A stretch of DNA of 64,000 nt, taken from Bacteroidaceae bacterium. Lineage in GTDB: Bacteria > Bacteroidota > Bacteroidia > Bacteroidales > Bacteroidaceae. Below the pieces are notes generated by a model, which worked only from the letters and a program-made list of their open reading frames with translations, ran no database searches and was not told the DNA's origin. Within the stretch, counting starts at the first letter, position 1. Every line of letters starts with the position of its first letter. Location: positions 1-64,000 of the forward strand of contig JAFXTO010000056.1 of assembly GCA_017535725.1 (NCBI GenBank), written 5' to 3'. The position numbers and the translations under genes are program-made. Positions 62,369 to 64,000 of the stretch are shown one piece after another.

Positions 62369-63322
62369 TTATTTCAGGAGCTTGATAGCCAGCCTCCAGG
62401 CACCACGCCCGCCTCGTGCTGTGTACGCCTCCAGAAAATAACCAGCCAGTCGAATCGGAAGGGAACGATTTGCCATACACTTGTTTGCCCAGGCTCGACA
62501 TTGTATTCTTCCCTCTTGCTTGCCTTCTTTGGCAACCTTTCCTGCCAGGATTCTCGCACGAAAGTACAACGCTTTCGTCATCCTCCTGATTTCTGCTTCC
62601 AATAGATTCTGTGACTGGTGTACATCCTTTAATGCTGCATCCATAGCCGTCAATACCCCTTCCAGCGACTCGGAGAAACTATTTCCCGTGATGCTATCTG
62701 CATGAACTACAATGTGATGGAATGCGCGTGTGGTATACCACTTCCAACGTGGACGCGATAACAACACCCTCACACCCAGTTCCCAGTCTTGCCAAATACT
62801 CAACTGTTCATTCCATCCACCCATAGACCGCAGCCACTCCGTACGGAAAAGCATAGATTGGGTGCTGAGCATCGAGGTAAGAATATGGATGGCTGCGTCA
62901 CCGGTAGGCTGATAGCTGCGTGTGCTGCATTTGCCATTGGCCTCCATCCAGACAGGGAAGAACAGGACATCTTGTGTTGGGTTTGCCGATGCAAACTCCG
63001 TTGCTACCTCAACAAACCGTTCGTCAAATAGATCATCGCTGTCGAAAAAGTACACCCACGGTGTCGTGCATTCCGCTAATCCGCGATTACGGGCTGCTGG
63101 GGCTCCGCGACGGTTCTCTTTCAATAACTTCGCCTGGAAGCCCAGACTTGCATGGCTCTCTATCCAGCGGCGACACACTTCTGGCGTGGTGTCCGTCGAA
63201 TTGTTATCCACCACAATCAGCTGGAAGTCTCTAAGGCTGGAGGCTGCCAGGCTGTTCAACGTGCGAACCACCAGTTCTGCTCTGTTGTGCACGGGGATTA
63301 TTATCGTCAGTAGATGATTCAT
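62369..63322 (-). CDS. Glycosyltransferase family 2
   Basis: 317 residues from the ATG at 63322 (MNHLLTIIIPVHNRAELVVR), which overlaps the stop of the upstream gene as ATGA; a start at 63349 inside that gene is less likely. The GT-A signatures VVDNNSTDTTPEV, GAPAARNRGL and the metal-binding DSDD (VYFFDSDDLF) are clear. The C-terminal 100 residues are helical and basic. It is convergent with the GT-B gene across a 34-bp gap. Confidence 0.88.
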   Translation of the reverse strand: MNHLLTIIIPVHNRAELVVRTLNSLAASSLRDFQLIVVDNNSTDTTPEVCRRWIESHASLGFQAKLLKENRRGAPAARNRGLAECTTPWVYFFDSDDLFDERFVEVATEFASANPTQDVLFFPVWMEANGKCSTRSYQPTGDAAIHILTSMLSTQSMLFRTEWLRSMGGWNEQLSIWQDWELGVRVLLSRPRWKWYTTRAFHHIVVHADSITGNSFSESLEGVLTAMDAALKDVHQSQNLLEAEIRRMTKALYFRARILAGKVAKEGKQEGRIQCRAWANKCMANRSLPIRLAGYFLEAYTARGGRGAWRLAIKLLK

Positions 63323-63999
63323 CGGCGGATGTATTTGACGCCATACCATATATTATTGAACAACGGGGTCACAGCACAATGATTCCGCCATGCCAGCGAC
63401 AGTGCCTCGCGAAGGCTTCGGAAGAACGCTCCTACCAGCGAGTGAGTATATCCGTAGATGGCTCCTTTGGAACGTAATGCCTTTACATCAAGGACGTTGC
63501 GTCCTGTTGTGGCGCGGCGAGTACTACATAGTATTTGGGGGTATATCCAGATGCGGAGTCCCTTTCGCTGTGCCTCCTCCAAGAACACGGCTTCCTCGCC
63601 TGCGGACAACCGTTCGCTGCCCAGTCCAAAGCGTTCGTCGAAACGTACCCCGGACATAAAAACACGACTGCGAAATGTCATTTCCACGGAACTGGCGTAA
63701 TAGCTCCGTGGGCGATGACGATATTCCGTGGGCTGGGTGGGGTAGGGCTTCAGGAGTTGTCCGTCCTCTGATGACGCCATTTGCCAGAGTACAACATCCA
63801 ACTTGGGCTGCTCTGCATAGAGTTTCCTCACCTGTTTCAATGCATCGGCAGACAGTCGCTCGTCATCATCTGCGACAATGAAAACGACATCTTCCAGCTC
63901 ATCGTCCAACAGCGACAATGCCACTTCCATCGCATGATTGCGGTTGCGGCTCAGCCCCCGACCTTCCATCGGGCTGACCGTGACATCAGACCGCTGCAA
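63319..63999 (-). CDS. Glycosyltransferase family 2, 5' end beyond window
   Basis: 226 residues are visible; the frame is open at the window edge, so the N-terminal nucleotide-binding strand is missing. The visible part has the GLSRNRNHAMEVA segment, the metal-binding motif FIVADDDERLS, and GSERLSAGEEAVFLEEAQRK, which fits the acceptor-side ED motif of GT2 enzymes. The TTG at the edge is not a credible start. It is translationally coupled to the downstream GT2 gene. Confidence 0.8.
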   Translation of the reverse strand: MQRSDVTVSPMEGRGLSRNRNHAMEVALSLLDDELEDVVFIVADDDERLSADALKQVRKLYAEQPKLDVVLWQMASSEDGQLLKPYPTQPTEYRHRPRSYYASSVEMTFRSRVFMSGVRFDERFGLGSERLSAGEEAVFLEEAQRKGLRIWIYPQILCSTRRATTGRNVLDVKALRSKGAIYGYTHSLVGAFFRSLREALSLAWRNHCAVTPLFNNIWYGVKYIRR

Positions 64000-64000
64000 C

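Overview
The window is chromosomal DNA from a Bacteroidota bacterium, most likely a Prevotella-like member of the Bacteroidales. The evidence is a complete nqrABCDEF sodium pump, Bacteroidota promoter elements (TAnnTTTG with TTTG about 19-20 bases upstream), an Omp28 pair and other exported proteins with C-terminal sorting-type domains of the type IX secretion system, a SusD-like protein, a GH28/GH105 pectin-degrading enzyme, and a lysyl-tRNA synthetase with a long C-terminal extension. Species cannot be named from the sequence alone.

Layout. 1-11491 (minus strand): tamB, cstA and a three-domain pectin-type glycosidase that is split by an in-frame TAG; a second copy of the cstA 3' end lies beyond it. 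11553-18576 (plus): the nqr operon, whose NqrC carries a 146-residue tail with 32 cysteines. 18639-27000 (plus): a membrane metallophosphoesterase, DsbD, and a large papain-like secreted peptidase. 27128-33410 (plus): an RND efflux operon. 33538-34533 (minus): a small inverted-repeat element and a zeta-toxin-like gene with a 55-residue partner. 34617-42587 (minus): aquaporin, L-rhamnose isomerase, sugar transporter, rhamnulose-1-phosphate aldolase, and two Omp28-family proteins. 42735-45831 (plus): lysS-gpsA. 46062-51027 (plus): a 22-bp-periodic site array, then a small exported protein and a giant SusD-like protein without a SusC partner. 51065-55059: tRNA-Cys, tilS, a GH5 mannanase-like enzyme and panB. 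55082-64000: a surface polysaccharide cluster (flippase, four glycosyltransferases) that also encodes a secreted GH128-like hydrolase.

The most unusual property is the density of short dispersed repeats. Two kinds recur. The first is a GC-rich, nested-palindrome, MITE-like element of about 140 bp with inverted ends of about 36-39 bp. The second is AT-rich oligonucleotide tandem repeats arranged as opposing arms around a short core. Both occupy intergenic gaps, including nearly every gap of the nqr operon, and both also lie in frame inside coding sequences: TamB, DsbD, the N-termini of GpsA, the peptidase, the outer-membrane efflux protein and the sugar transporter, the GH105 domain, and a glycosyltransferase. 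In GpsA and the peptidase the element must be translated, because no usable start lies downstream of it. This resembles the in-frame palindromic elements of Rickettsia, but I do not recognise the family.

Functionally the window links plant polysaccharide use (pectin backbone hydrolases, rhamnose catabolism, mannanase) with sodium-based respiration, envelope biogenesis and surface glycan assembly.
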